Part shown: positions 43,622 to 52,239 of the stretch, one piece after another
Position numbering within the stretch: the stretch's first letter is position 1
Layout: every line of letters begins with the position of its first letter
Assembly (NCBI GenBank): GCA_022564295.1
Contig: JADFLR010000002.1
Location: 161,970-225,969, forward strand
Source: Bacteroidota bacterium
GTDB lineage: Bacteria > Bacteroidota > Ignavibacteria > Ignavibacteriales > Ignavibacteriaceae
Direction: 5' to 3'
Length of the DNA stretch: 64,000 bases
Translations under genes and position numbers: made by a program
Notes under the pieces: model-generated
The model's database searches: none
Seen by the model: the letters and a program-made list of their open reading frames with translations, nothing else
What the model was told of the DNA's origin: nothing

Positions 43622-44119
43622 CTAAATCTCCAGGGTGTCTTTTATCATTTGCTTTGACGAATTTAATGCTGTTAAATTTGCTTCATAACTTCTAGTTGCT
43701 GCAATCATATCCACCATTTCCGTAATTGTATTTACATTAGACATTTGCACGTATCCATTTTCATCTGCGTTAGGATGATCGGGCATATAAACAATTTCGC
43801 CTTCCGATTTATCAATTATTTCTTTAATATTAAGATTTTCCGGCTTCTTACCATTGGTTTGTTTTACAACAGCATTAGGAATATGATTTTCATTTGTCAT
43901 TTTTAATTTTATTGTATTTTGGTTACCGTTTAATGAATTTGCAAACTGATTTTTTTTCTGTTTAACAAGTAAAGTTTTTCTTTGATACGGCTGACCATTA
44001 ACATCTCTTACAGTATTTGCTTTCGCAATGTTTTCAGCAATCAAGTTCATTCTCTTCCTTTGAATACTTAAACCGTATGCGCTTATTCCAAATCCGGGAA
44101 GTTTTGTATTTATTTTCAT
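43622..44119 (-). CDS. flgC: Rod protein FlgC
   Basis: Proximal rod protein, 165 aa. Typical rod N-terminus (GLSIQRKRMNLIAENIAKAN) and C-terminus (DENGYVQMSNVNTITEMVDM, RSYEANLTALNSSKQMI). A GGAGG ribosome site is present; the ATG overlaps the flgB stop (TAATG). Confidence 0.95.
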   Translation of the reverse strand: MKINTKLPGFGISAYGLSIQRKRMNLIAENIAKANTVRDVNGQPYQRKTLLVKQKKNQFANSLNGNQNTIKLKMTNENHIPNAVVKQTNGKKPENLNIKEIIDKSEGEIVYMPDHPNADENGYVQMSNVNTITEMVDMIAATRSYEANLTALNSSKQMIKDTLEI

Positions 44120-44508
44120 TACCTTCCTCCTCTAATTACATTTTGGATACTTCTAAAATAGTTTCCAATCTTTCTTGAGGTGAAACGATATAAAAGAGTT
44201 GTCTCAGCCAATTCGGTCATTTCTTTATCAATATCTACATTATTAATTCCCGAAACAGCATCGTTATCGCTGTCGTACACCATCTGAAAACTTCTGCCCC
44301 CTACAAAACCAGAACTATTAGAGCCATAATGTTTTGGGCTAGTAGTTCTTAATACACTATTCATATTTTCATTCATCAAATTTTTAAAAACCACATCTTC
44401 CCTCTTGTAGTTTTTAGTTCCAATGTTTGCAATGTTTTTACTTAGAACATCGTTTTTTACCAACAGGTAATCAATAAAATATTTTAGCTGTTTAATAGAT
44501 GATGGCAT
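44119..44508 (-). CDS. flgB: Rod protein FlgB
   Basis: Proximal rod protein, 129 aa, first of the rod/basal-body gene group. It has the segment LLVKNDVLSKNIANIGTKNY and the C-terminal NNVDIDKEMTELAETTLLYR. The ATG lacks a clear ribosome site. Confidence 0.92.
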   Translation of the reverse strand: MPSSIKQLKYFIDYLLVKNDVLSKNIANIGTKNYKREDVVFKNLMNENMNSVLRTTSPKHYGSNSSGFVGGRSFQMVYDSDNDAVSGINNVDIDKEMTELAETTLLYRFTSRKIGNYFRSIQNVIRGGR

Positions 44509-44612
44509 ATTGTTTTCTAATTATTATAGTTATGTTGTTCAAGCAAATAACCAATTACATTGTTGTAATTTAACCCTAATAGTTTATCGTAAAGATTATT
44601 ATTGTAAGTTTA

Positions 44613-44855
44613 TCAATCAGAATAATCTAAAATTATTGCTTTGGTTTTACCACACGAACAGATAAATTTAATTTCGTGAATGTTATCGTCAGCATCTTTT
44701 TTTATGAAGATATTTACATCGTCGTGACTGCCCTCATCCATCGATAACTTTACACTGCCTGCAATTTTAATCTCCGAAGATTTTAATATATTCTTTGATG
44801 AAGAACTAAGCGGAGCTATTTCATCATAAATAGGTTCTAAAAAATCATCTTGCAT
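44613..44855 (-). CDS. Small unknown protein upstream of flgB
   Basis: An 80-aa soluble protein, not recognised. It has an acidic N-terminus and a C-terminal CSCGKTKAIILDYSD tail with a CxC pair, which could bind metal or form a small zinc-ribbon half-site. It lies 104 bp upstream of flgB in the same direction. The gap of 246 bp upstream of it is the probable place of a promoter for the rod operon, but only a weak sigma-28-like -10 (ACCGATAC) is visible there. Confidence 0.6.
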   Translation of the reverse strand: MQDDFLEPIYDEIAPLSSSSKNILKSSEIKIAGSVKLSMDEGSHDDVNIFIKKDADDNIHEIKFICSCGKTKAIILDYSD

Positions 44856-45101
44856 ATAATTCTTTTTTGATTTGTATTGATGTTTAATTGTATCGGTTTA
44901 ATTACATTTTTCAATATGTTTTTAAACGTTTCGCAAAATCAATGCCGAAAAAATGATACTTTGGATGCAGAATAGGTTAATTTTTATGTCGGGAAGTGTT
45001 GAATATTAACCAGATGTAGAATTTTTTAAATGATTCGAGGGTATTTTTCTATCAATAGAAGCAGCTAAGAATAATATTGCCAAATGTGATTTAATAAAAA
45101 A

Positions 45102-46331
45102 TCATTTTGAAGGATCGATTTGAATTTCAACCTTAATTGGTTCCTGTACACCTTCAAGTTTTTCCCACGATCTTATTGCCATTAGTGAAGTTTTAGTCAA
45201 TACTGTATTTGGGTTAACGAGTTTAATACCCGATGTAGTTTGAATCGTTTGTAATATAAGCATACCCGGCATTAAATCTTGAGAATAAACAATTAGTTCT
45301 TTGGTTTTCAATTCAATTACATCAGTAAACGATTCTATTACCAGGTTTAGAAGTTCAATATCATACTTTGCAGTTTGATCAGCCATTGATTTTAATATTT
45401 CGATATCCTTAAAATGTGGTGAGCTTAGCTTATCCATATCAACAAAAATCTTTAAAAATCTTGCACCTAATGGTAAGTCTTTCCCACTTATTTTTACATT
45501 CTCAGGTGAACCAGTACCGTTAAAGTTTTTTCTTGAAAGCTGAATTATTTTAGCTGCGCCTTCGAAACCAGGGATCCTTTCCAGAAGTTGAGCAGCGAGG
45601 AGATGATGATCATTACAAATGGAAAACCTGCTTGCCGCAGATAAACCTTCTTTATTAAGTGCCAATTGTACCCACGTTGGCATAACTGCAATTCCCAGGT
45701 TAAACAAATCAAATGCTATAGAAATTTCCCATTTTTCCTGGTGCGATAAATCTGCTATCTTTTCCAGTATTGGTAAACCTATAGATTTAATTCTATCTGT
45801 TTGACTTGCTGCATGCGGATTGATATATGATAGAACATCGACTAATAAATGAGTTGATTCTAAAATTGTCCCATCAAGTAATTCTTTTAATTTATTGTTC
45901 TTTGATTCTAATTCGGAAATAAGATACTTATTCTCAGTAGTCAAATTGTACCGATCGTACATCGTTCGTAAAATGTTTTTCAGTTCTTCATCTTTCCAGG
46001 GTTTTGCAATATAATGACTGATACCGCCATTATTAATTGCATGTACCATTTCATCATAATCGCTGTATCCGGTAACTAATATTTTTAGAGTTTCAGGATG
46101 AGTATTAGCTACTGTTTCGAGAAGTTCTACTCCAGTTAATCCTGGCATTCTCTGATCGGAAAGAACAATAGCAAAAGGTCCGCTCTTCTCCAGCATTTCT
46201 TCAATCAATGTTGAATCTTGCAAAAGAAATGTTTCAAAATCCTCTTTCCGCATTAAGGAACGAAATGAAGATAGTAAATTTACCTCGTCATCTACGTATA
46301 ATATTTTATTGTTAGGAGTAAAATCATTCAT
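45102..46331 (-). CDS. REC protein with degenerate HD-GYP-like output domain
   Basis: A 409-aa protein. Residues 8-125 form a REC domain with DDE (15-17), a phospho-Asp in VLSDQRMP, and YIAKP. A short coiled link (about 133-160) leads to an HD-GYP-like domain (about 165-345). The metal site is lost: the HD motif region reads AFDLFNLGIAV and the GYP motif reads FNGTGSP. The helical layout (CNDHHLLAAQLLERIPGFEG) is kept. c-di-GMP hydrolysis is unlikely; a binding or scaffold role is possible. It overlaps the REC-HDOD gene by 8 nt. Confidence 0.75.
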   Translation of the reverse strand: MNDFTPNNKILYVDDEVNLLSSFRSLMRKEDFETFLLQDSTLIEEMLEKSGPFAIVLSDQRMPGLTGVELLETVANTHPETLKILVTGYSDYDEMVHAINNGGISHYIAKPWKDEELKNILRTMYDRYNLTTENKYLISELESKNNKLKELLDGTILESTHLLVDVLSYINPHAASQTDRIKSIGLPILEKIADLSHQEKWEISIAFDLFNLGIAVMPTWVQLALNKEGLSAASRFSICNDHHLLAAQLLERIPGFEGAAKIIQLSRKNFNGTGSPENVKISGKDLPLGARFLKIFVDMDKLSSPHFKDIEILKSMADQTAKYDIELLNLVIESFTDVIELKTKELIVYSQDLMPGMLILQTIQTTSGIKLVNPNTVLTKTSLMAIRSWEKLEGVQEPIKVEIQIDPSK

Positions 46332-47556
46332 TATTTAATTTCTCCTTATAGTATGGGATCAAACTATCTATCACTTTATCGTATTGAATGTTAGGAAAGG
46401 ATCCCTCTAATATTTCTGACAGTTGTACTATTTTAATTACTTCGTTGCCAACACTTTTTCCATGATGATTGCGTACAACATTCACAACTTCAAAAGGAAA
46501 GTTCCACAGTTCCAGCAGAGTCGCACTTAATTTATGGTGCGGATATTTAAAATATTCTTCCTCGACTTCCTGCAGTGTTCTTTCTTCGGTTTTCATTTGA
46601 ATCATAAATTCCTTGTACTTTTCCGGTTCTGTAAATAACCAAACGAAAAAACCAATATCAGAGACTAATGAAGAGATGAACACAACTCCTTTATTATATT
46701 GCTTATCCCACAGCAGCGAAATCTTTTTAGCGTAAATTCCTCTCCTAAGCGCTCTGTTCCAAATTTCATTCACTTGCGATAAATTTTCGTTACTCATAAC
46801 GTTTTGAAATTTATGCAGAATGCCGAGCGAAAGAAGCAATTCTTTTAATGGTTCAATTCCCATTAAAATTATTGCATCTCTAACAGATGTGATCGCCCTG
46901 TAAGCTCCGAAACTAACAGAATTTGCTATTTGTATAAGTTTGGTAACAATAAACGGATGCTTTTCAATGTGCTGAACAATTTGACTAATGGTTACCTCCT
47001 CTGTAATCATTTCTATTATTTCCGTATCAAATGAAGATGGGTTTGGCAAACCGGATAATGATTTTAAATACTTTAGAAGATTCGTTTGTTCAAGCTCATT
47101 ATGCAATTCAGTAAACTTTTTAAGTATGTATACAAACTCACCATCGTCCCATGGTTTTAATAAATAAAACTGAGCATTACCTTTACTTAATAAATCCAGA
47201 ACGAGAGATCTTTCTTCATAAGCACTCAGGATCATTTTAATTGCTTTAGGCGCAACACTTTGAGCATGGTAAAGAAATTGTTCGCCGCTCATTTCCTGCA
47301 TCCGCAAATCGGTAACAATTAAATCTACACGATTTTCATTCAAAAATTTTAATGCTTCTCTTGGCGAAGAGTAGTAATACTGTTCAAAACCTTCCTTTCT
47401 CAACAAACTTTTTATTGCTGATAGAATTGCTTCTTCATCATCAATAAAAAGAATTGACGGGACTTTCTTTTTACCGTTTTTCTCTATTTCTTCATGTATG
47501 TCATTGTTTGTGACTTCCATAATATCACTCATAATTGTTATTTGATTTAAACTCAA
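46324..47556 (-). CDS. REC-HDOD response regulator
   Basis: A 410-aa protein. The N-terminal 30 residues are polar; REC follows (about 34-150) with DDEE, IVTDLRMQ and YLLKP. The HDOD domain (about 170-375) has HPFIVTKLIQIANSVSFG and a typical HDOD layout. Its HD-site position reads SSLVSDIG, so the His is missing, as in many HDOD proteins. Several ATGs lie in the first 13 codons, two of them after the overlap with the kinase gene, so the start is uncertain. It is cotranscribed with the kinase upstream. Confidence 0.85.
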   Translation of the reverse strand: MSLNQITIMSDIMEVTNNDIHEEIEKNGKKKVPSILFIDDEEAILSAIKSLLRKEGFEQYYYSSPREALKFLNENRVDLIVTDLRMQEMSGEQFLYHAQSVAPKAIKMILSAYEERSLVLDLLSKGNAQFYLLKPWDDGEFVYILKKFTELHNELEQTNLLKYLKSLSGLPNPSSFDTEIIEMITEEVTISQIVQHIEKHPFIVTKLIQIANSVSFGAYRAITSVRDAIILMGIEPLKELLLSLGILHKFQNVMSNENLSQVNEIWNRALRRGIYAKKISLLWDKQYNKGVVFISSLVSDIGFFVWLFTEPEKYKEFMIQMKTEERTLQEVEEEYFKYPHHKLSATLLELWNFPFEVVNVVRNHHGKSVGNEVIKIVQLSEILEGSFPNIQYDKVIDSLIPYYKEKLNNE

Positions 47557-49195
47557 TTGGTAATGTTATTGTAAAGGTAGTTCCTAATCCTTCCTGACTC
47601 TTAACTTCTAATTTACCATTATGCTTATGTATTAGAGACATACATATCCATAAACCAAGACCGGATCCTTCTCCTATCGCTTTGGTTGTGAAGAACGGGT
47701 CAAATACCTTTCTTTTAATTTCATCGTTCATTCCTTTTCCTGTATCGATTATCTTAATTATCACATTATCGTCATCGTTAAAAGTTTCTATTTTTATTTC
47801 GCCTTTTGTTTCTATAGCTTGTGCTGCGTTCACTAAAAGATTAACAAAAATTTGTTTTATCTCTCCAATATGACATTGCACCTGTGGAATATCGCCATAA
47901 ATCTTCTTTACCGTGGCTTTATATTTTATTTCATTCCAAACTATAATTAAGGTCTCGTCAATTGCTTTATTAATATCAGCATCAATCGCATGATCATCCG
48001 AAATATGTGCAAATCCTCTTAGCTGTATAACAATCTTTTTAATCCTTTCAATTCCTTCAAAATTATGTTTCATCAGTTCTTTACAATCAGACACAATGAA
48101 CTCATAATCAATCTTCTTCTCCAAAGCATCAATTTCGTGAAGTTCAGCCAAACAATGTTCCGGTTTATTTAAGTTCTGTCCCAAACTCTTCCATTTATCT
48201 AAAAGGATGAATAGGTCAGCAAAGTATTCATCAAACCGATTTAGATTACTTGCTACAAATGCTAAGGGATTGTTTATCTCATGTGCAATTCCAGAAATAA
48301 GTGCTCCCAGTGATGCCATTTTTTCTGAATGTACCAATTGGTTTTGCATCATTTTTGTATACTCTAAGGCATCCTGTATTTCTTTATTTTTCTTTTCCAG
48401 ATTATTTTGATAAGACTTTCGTTGTTCCTCCACTAATTTCCTTTCACTAATATCCTGAATAATTATTACGCGATGTCTTATATTCAAAATATCATACGGA
48501 GATATATTGCACTCAATTGGAAATTGTTCACCACTTTTTTTTAAGCCCCTCATTTCAAAACTTAAGGTATTGAAAAACTCTTGATCCATTTTTATTTTTC
48601 CATCTGCATCAGTATCAGAAGTAAGATCTTCATTATAAAATAATACCGAGAATTCTTTACCTAACAACTCATTCTGTTTATATCCAAATAATTTTCCTGC
48701 TGCGGGATTGCAGTATTCAATTGCACCTATTTCGTTTACTGATACAATCGCAGATTTAGCAGCATTAGTTAAAGTTCTAAACATCATTTCAATTTCTTCA
48801 TGAAATCTGTTAAGAGCTTTTTCTTTGCTGATGTTTCTAATCATTCCTGTAATTCCACTTATCTTCGAGAGATCATTCTGTATTGGAGATAGAAATGTTC
48901 TGTAATAATAAGTGTTTGAATTAAAGTTTAATTCCCACTCAAAAGAAAAACTTTCACCATTAAGACACCGGCGATGAGAAGATGTGTGAATATGATTTTC
49001 ATCAAATTCAAAAATTTCCGAGATTAATTTGCCCAGGTGATTATTGTTTCCAATTCCCGTTTTAACTATCTCGTTACCAAAAATACTAACCAGTTTTCCA
49101 TCCTGGTCGGTAACGTAAATAATTTCCCTAACGGAATTTAGAACATCCGATAAAGAAATTGTTTTATCATCAATACGAATCATTTCTTGATTCAT
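47525..49195 (-). CDS. PAS-PAS histidine kinase
   Basis: A 556-aa cytosolic sensor kinase: PAS domain about 14-135, second PAS about 140-260 (IGAIEYCNPAAGKLFGYKQ), coiled link, HisKA H box GALISGIAHEINNPLAFVAS with a His, and HATPase with QIFVNLLVNAAQAIE, DTGKGM, FDPFFTTK and GEGSGLGLWI. All boxes are intact. The likely cognate partners are the two REC proteins that follow in the same operon (46324-47556 and 45102-46331). Confidence 0.92.
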   Translation of the reverse strand: MNQEMIRIDDKTISLSDVLNSVREIIYVTDQDGKLVSIFGNEIVKTGIGNNNHLGKLISEIFEFDENHIHTSSHRRCLNGESFSFEWELNFNSNTYYYRTFLSPIQNDLSKISGITGMIRNISKEKALNRFHEEIEMMFRTLTNAAKSAIVSVNEIGAIEYCNPAAGKLFGYKQNELLGKEFSVLFYNEDLTSDTDADGKIKMDQEFFNTLSFEMRGLKKSGEQFPIECNISPYDILNIRHRVIIIQDISERKLVEEQRKSYQNNLEKKNKEIQDALEYTKMMQNQLVHSEKMASLGALISGIAHEINNPLAFVASNLNRFDEYFADLFILLDKWKSLGQNLNKPEHCLAELHEIDALEKKIDYEFIVSDCKELMKHNFEGIERIKKIVIQLRGFAHISDDHAIDADINKAIDETLIIVWNEIKYKATVKKIYGDIPQVQCHIGEIKQIFVNLLVNAAQAIETKGEIKIETFNDDDNVIIKIIDTGKGMNDEIKRKVFDPFFTTKAIGEGSGLGLWICMSLIHKHNGKLEVKSQEGLGTTFTITLPIEFKSNNNYE

Positions 49196-49397
49196 ATAAA
49201 TCCCAATGAATAACTGTTTTAAAACTTAATCCATGAATTATATAGATTATACTATAAATAGTATCGAATTTTTTTTGCAGAAGTTAATAATTGCACGTCT
49301 TGTGGCAGGTGGATAAAATTATTTAGGGTTCCGTACCTATTTTAGATACAATTACTCTAATACAATTATAGTATGTAAGCAAATTAGGATAGTAAAA

Positions 49398-50798
49398 TTA
49401 GCTGATTTTTTTGGTTACTTCTATTCCCAATTGCTCCATTCTGTAACGAAGTTTTGAGCGGGACAAACCTAATATTTTAGCCGCATGAACTTGATTTCCG
49501 CTTGTAATTTGTAATGTTTTCTGAATTAAAGTTTTCAGAACCAGATCTACTTTTACCCCTTCCCCGGGTATTTTTAAAAGAAATTCGTCTGATGAAGGAG
49601 GATGCATTTTCTTTTCTCCTAAAATTTGATCTAAATGGTAATCCCTAATCACATCATCCTCCAAAAGTAGTATAACTCTTTCCATTACGTTTCGCAGCTC
49701 TCTAATATTACCCCTCCACTCATACGATTTTAATAAATCGATGGCTTCAGGAGTAATTCTTTTTACTTCTTTATTAAATTTTTTCGAAAACTCTTCAAGA
49801 AAAGAATATGCAAACAAAGGAATATCTTCTTTTCTTTTCCTAAGCGGGGGGAGGTAAACCTTGGCTACATTCAGTCTGTAAAATAAGTCTTCCCTAAAAT
49901 TTCCTTTAGAAACTTCTTCTTCCAAATTTTTGTTAGTTGCTGCTAAAATTCTAACATCAACCGAAATTTCCTTTTGCCCTCCCAACCTATAAAATTTCTT
50001 CTCCTGCAGAACGCGTAAAAGTTTAGATTGAAGATTAACATTCAGATCACCAATTTCATCTAATAGAAGCGTACCACCGTTTGCTAATTCAAACTTACCT
50101 AATTTGGTTTTATTTTGAGCTCCTGTAAATGCCCCCTTTTCGTGTCCAAAAAGTTCACTTTCTGCAAGCTCTCTTGGTATAGTAGAACAATCGAGCTGAA
50201 TGAAAGTAGAATTACCGCGGTCGCTGTATTGATGAATATATTTTGCAACCATTTCTTTACCGGTTCCGCTTTCACCCTCAATTAAAATTGTTGTGTCGGG
50301 ACTTTTGGCAAGTTTTTCAACGGAATTAATAACCTGTTTTATTGTATTTGATTTTCCAAAATATTCCCGCGAAAGTTTTTCATCTTTCAGCAGCAGTTGC
50401 AATTTATTTACTTCATTTTTCAGATTTACTTCTTCAGCCGCCTTACTCAGCACAAATTTCAAATGATCGAGATCCATTGGTTTTAATAAAAAATCGAACG
50501 CTCCGGATTTAATTGCTGCAACCGTGGTTTTTGTATCGGAAAATCCGGTTATCATTATGATGGGAATTTCGGGATAAGACTTTTTAAATTGTTTTAGCAG
50601 CACTAATCCATTATGCGTGGTGAGATATATATCTAAAAGAATTATATTCGGTTCAAATGATTCAATTCTTCTCTCAGCTTCAGCAGCTTCAATGCAAAGT
50701 TCAACACAGTAATTAAGTTTGTTAAGTACTTTTTGAAGTGAACGGCAGACTAATTCATCATCATCAATTACAAGTATTTTAATCAGAGTGTTTGGCAC
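49398..50798 (-). CDS. Sigma-54-dependent response regulator (FlgR/FleR-like)
   Basis: An NtrC-type activator of 466 aa that starts with GTG. REC domain 1-120 with Asp56 (IILLDIYL) and Lys106 (LLKP), AAA+ domain with Walker A GESGTGKE (about 175-182), the sigma-54-contact motif GAFTGA (222-227) intact, and a C-terminal Fis-type HTH (GNQVHAAKILGLSRSKLRYR). It is encoded together with a histidine kinase (20-nt overlap), as in FlgS/FlgR systems that drive middle flagellar genes. A cognate sigma-54 promoter could not be found with certainty. Confidence 0.9.
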   Translation of the reverse strand: MPNTLIKILVIDDDELVCRSLQKVLNKLNYCVELCIEAAEAERRIESFEPNIILLDIYLTTHNGLVLLKQFKKSYPEIPIIMITGFSDTKTTVAAIKSGAFDFLLKPMDLDHLKFVLSKAAEEVNLKNEVNKLQLLLKDEKLSREYFGKSNTIKQVINSVEKLAKSPDTTILIEGESGTGKEMVAKYIHQYSDRGNSTFIQLDCSTIPRELAESELFGHEKGAFTGAQNKTKLGKFELANGGTLLLDEIGDLNVNLQSKLLRVLQEKKFYRLGGQKEISVDVRILAATNKNLEEEVSKGNFREDLFYRLNVAKVYLPPLRKRKEDIPLFAYSFLEEFSKKFNKEVKRITPEAIDLLKSYEWRGNIRELRNVMERVILLLEDDVIRDYHLDQILGEKKMHPPSSDEFLLKIPGEGVKVDLVLKTLIQKTLQITSGNQVHAAKILGLSRSKLRYRMEQLGIEVTKKIS

Positions 50799-51492
50799 TT
50801 ACAATTTTCTCCGGATTAAATTTAATATAAAAAGTGGAACTCTTTCCTTCTTCACTTTTGAAGGATAACTCCGCATCCATATCTTTCAATAACCTGTTAC
50901 AAACACTAAGTCCTAAACCGGTCCCATCCGATTTTTTAGTGAAGAAATCTTCAAATATTTTATCCTGCTCATCTTGTTTTATACCAACACCAGTATCTCT
51001 AACTGACCAAAATATATCTTTTCCTTTATCTCTGTAACTTTTTATAAAGATTTTTCCGGGACCTTCGCAAGCTTCGATAGCGTTTGTTATTAAATTCAGA
51101 AATACTTGTAGTAATTTATTTTCATTACACAGTAACAGTGGCAGATGATCATCTAAGCTGATATCAATTGTTAAACTTTCTCTGCTAAGTGTTCCTTTAA
51201 TAATATCCACTGCTTTTCTGGTAACTTTATTAATCTGACAAGGCATATTTCCAGCCAGACTTTGACGGGAAAAATCAAATATATTTTCTATTAAATAATT
51301 AATTCGCTCAAGTGCTTCGCCGGTTGAATCGACAGTTTCATTGATATGATCTGGCAACTCATCTTTTAACATTTTAAGATAATCTAGGTTCAGCTTTACT
51401 GCCGATAGGGGATTACGCAGTTCATGGATTAGACTTGCGGTAAGCTTACCTAGAATTTCCATCTTATTGTTAACTATTTTATCAGTAGACAT
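50779..51492 (-). CDS. Cytosolic histidine kinase (FlgS/FleS-like)
   Basis: A kinase of 237 aa with no visible sensor domain and no membrane segment. H box ASLIHELRNPLSAVKLNLDY, then an HATPase domain with LQVFLNLITNAIEACEG, DTGVGI, FEDFFTKK and GTGLGLSV, all intact. The ATG at 51492 (MSTDKIVNNK) is preferred over a TTG at 51516. It overlaps the start of the sigma-54 activator gene by 20 nt, so the pair is coupled. Confidence 0.9.
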   Translation of the reverse strand: MSTDKIVNNKMEILGKLTASLIHELRNPLSAVKLNLDYLKMLKDELPDHINETVDSTGEALERINYLIENIFDFSRQSLAGNMPCQINKVTRKAVDIIKGTLSRESLTIDISLDDHLPLLLCNENKLLQVFLNLITNAIEACEGPGKIFIKSYRDKGKDIFWSVRDTGVGIKQDEQDKIFEDFFTKKSDGTGLGLSVCNRLLKDMDAELSFKSEEGKSSTFYIKFNPEKIVSAKHSD

Positions 51493-51640
51493 ATTTACCG
51501 GACGGATAAAGTTCAAATATTTTACATTTCAAATTGAAATATAATTAATTTTTAAATTTTAATTAAAAATTGATTTGACTAAATTATTGGTAGGTTTAAG
51601 TTAAAAGAAATGAACTGAAAAACAAATTGAGAATTAATAG

Positions 51641-51898
51641 TTATTTAGATTTTAAATCCTTTACAATTTTATCGGCTACTTTTGCAATTACTTCATTTGA
51701 GTCATAAAATTTTGAGTCGATTTTATTTTTTATATCTTCAAGTTTTTTAACATCCTCTTGCTGTGCCTTGCTTAAAACTTTAGCTTTCTCCGAAATTTCC
51801 AATTTGTCTTTATCCGATTTTTTATCGGTTTTTCCAAACTTATTGCTTTTTACATCTTTGGAATACTGATACTGATTATTTATACCCTTGATATCCAT
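51641..51898 (-). CDS. flgM: Anti-sigma-28 factor FlgM
   Basis: A small secreted inhibitor of FliA, 85 aa, disordered at the N-terminus. The C-terminal sigma-28 binding region is typical: DKLEISEKAKVLSKAQQEDV, KKLEDIKNKIDSKFYDSNEV and AKVADKIVKDL. Last gene of the fliS-fliD group. Confidence 0.9.
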   Translation of the reverse strand: MDIKGINNQYQYSKDVKSNKFGKTDKKSDKDKLEISEKAKVLSKAQQEDVKKLEDIKNKIDSKFYDSNEVIAKVADKIVKDLKSK

Positions 51899-51903
51899 TT
51901 AAT

Positions 51904-52236
51904 TCACCTTACATAATTAGCTATTTTTTTTCTATTTCTAATCTGCACTAATTTTTGAGCAATTTCAAGTGTTTCTGTTTTATACCATTCAATTACATTA
52001 TCGAACTTTTCTTGAATTTGTTTAGTTAGGTTAAATAATTTTTTATCATATTGCAACAAATCTTTCTTTTTATATTGCTGTATAAGTTCTTTCCGTTTTA
52101 AAACAATTTGATTTATCTTATTTCTTATCGGCGGCATTTTCTTATTAAAATTTTTCACCGAAATATCTGATAAATCTGCATAAGTAGTTTCTAACAGAAT
52201 TTTTAATTGTTGTATTTGGTCAGTTAAGCTGTTCAT
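51904..52236 (-). CDS. FliT-like chaperone (position-based call)
   Basis: A 110-aa, fully helical protein with heptads (KRKELIQQYKKKDLLQYDKKLFNLTKQIQEKF region). FliT, the FliD chaperone, is expected here after fliD; sequence similarity is too weak to prove it. Confidence 0.5.
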   Translation of the reverse strand: MNSLTDQIQQLKILLETTYADLSDISVKNFNKKMPPIRNKINQIVLKRKELIQQYKKKDLLQYDKKLFNLTKQIQEKFDNVIEWYKTETLEIAQKLVQIRNRKKIANYVR

Positions 52237-52239
52237 CTG

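Noticed and set aside
44509..44612. Promoter search upstream of flgB
   Set aside because: No sigma-54, sigma-28 or Bacteroidota-type element with correct spacing could be seen.
44891..44898. ACCGATAC on the minus strand upstream of the small CxC gene, like a sigma-28 -10 box
   Set aside because: No acceptable -35 element lies at the right distance.
49291..49307. Minus-strand TGCCAC-N5-GTGCA, similar to a sigma-54 promoter, 96 bp upstream of the PAS kinase
   Set aside because: The spacing fits, but one G of the invariant -24 GG is missing and the -12 box has a mismatch, so it is not better than chance for an AT-rich spacer.
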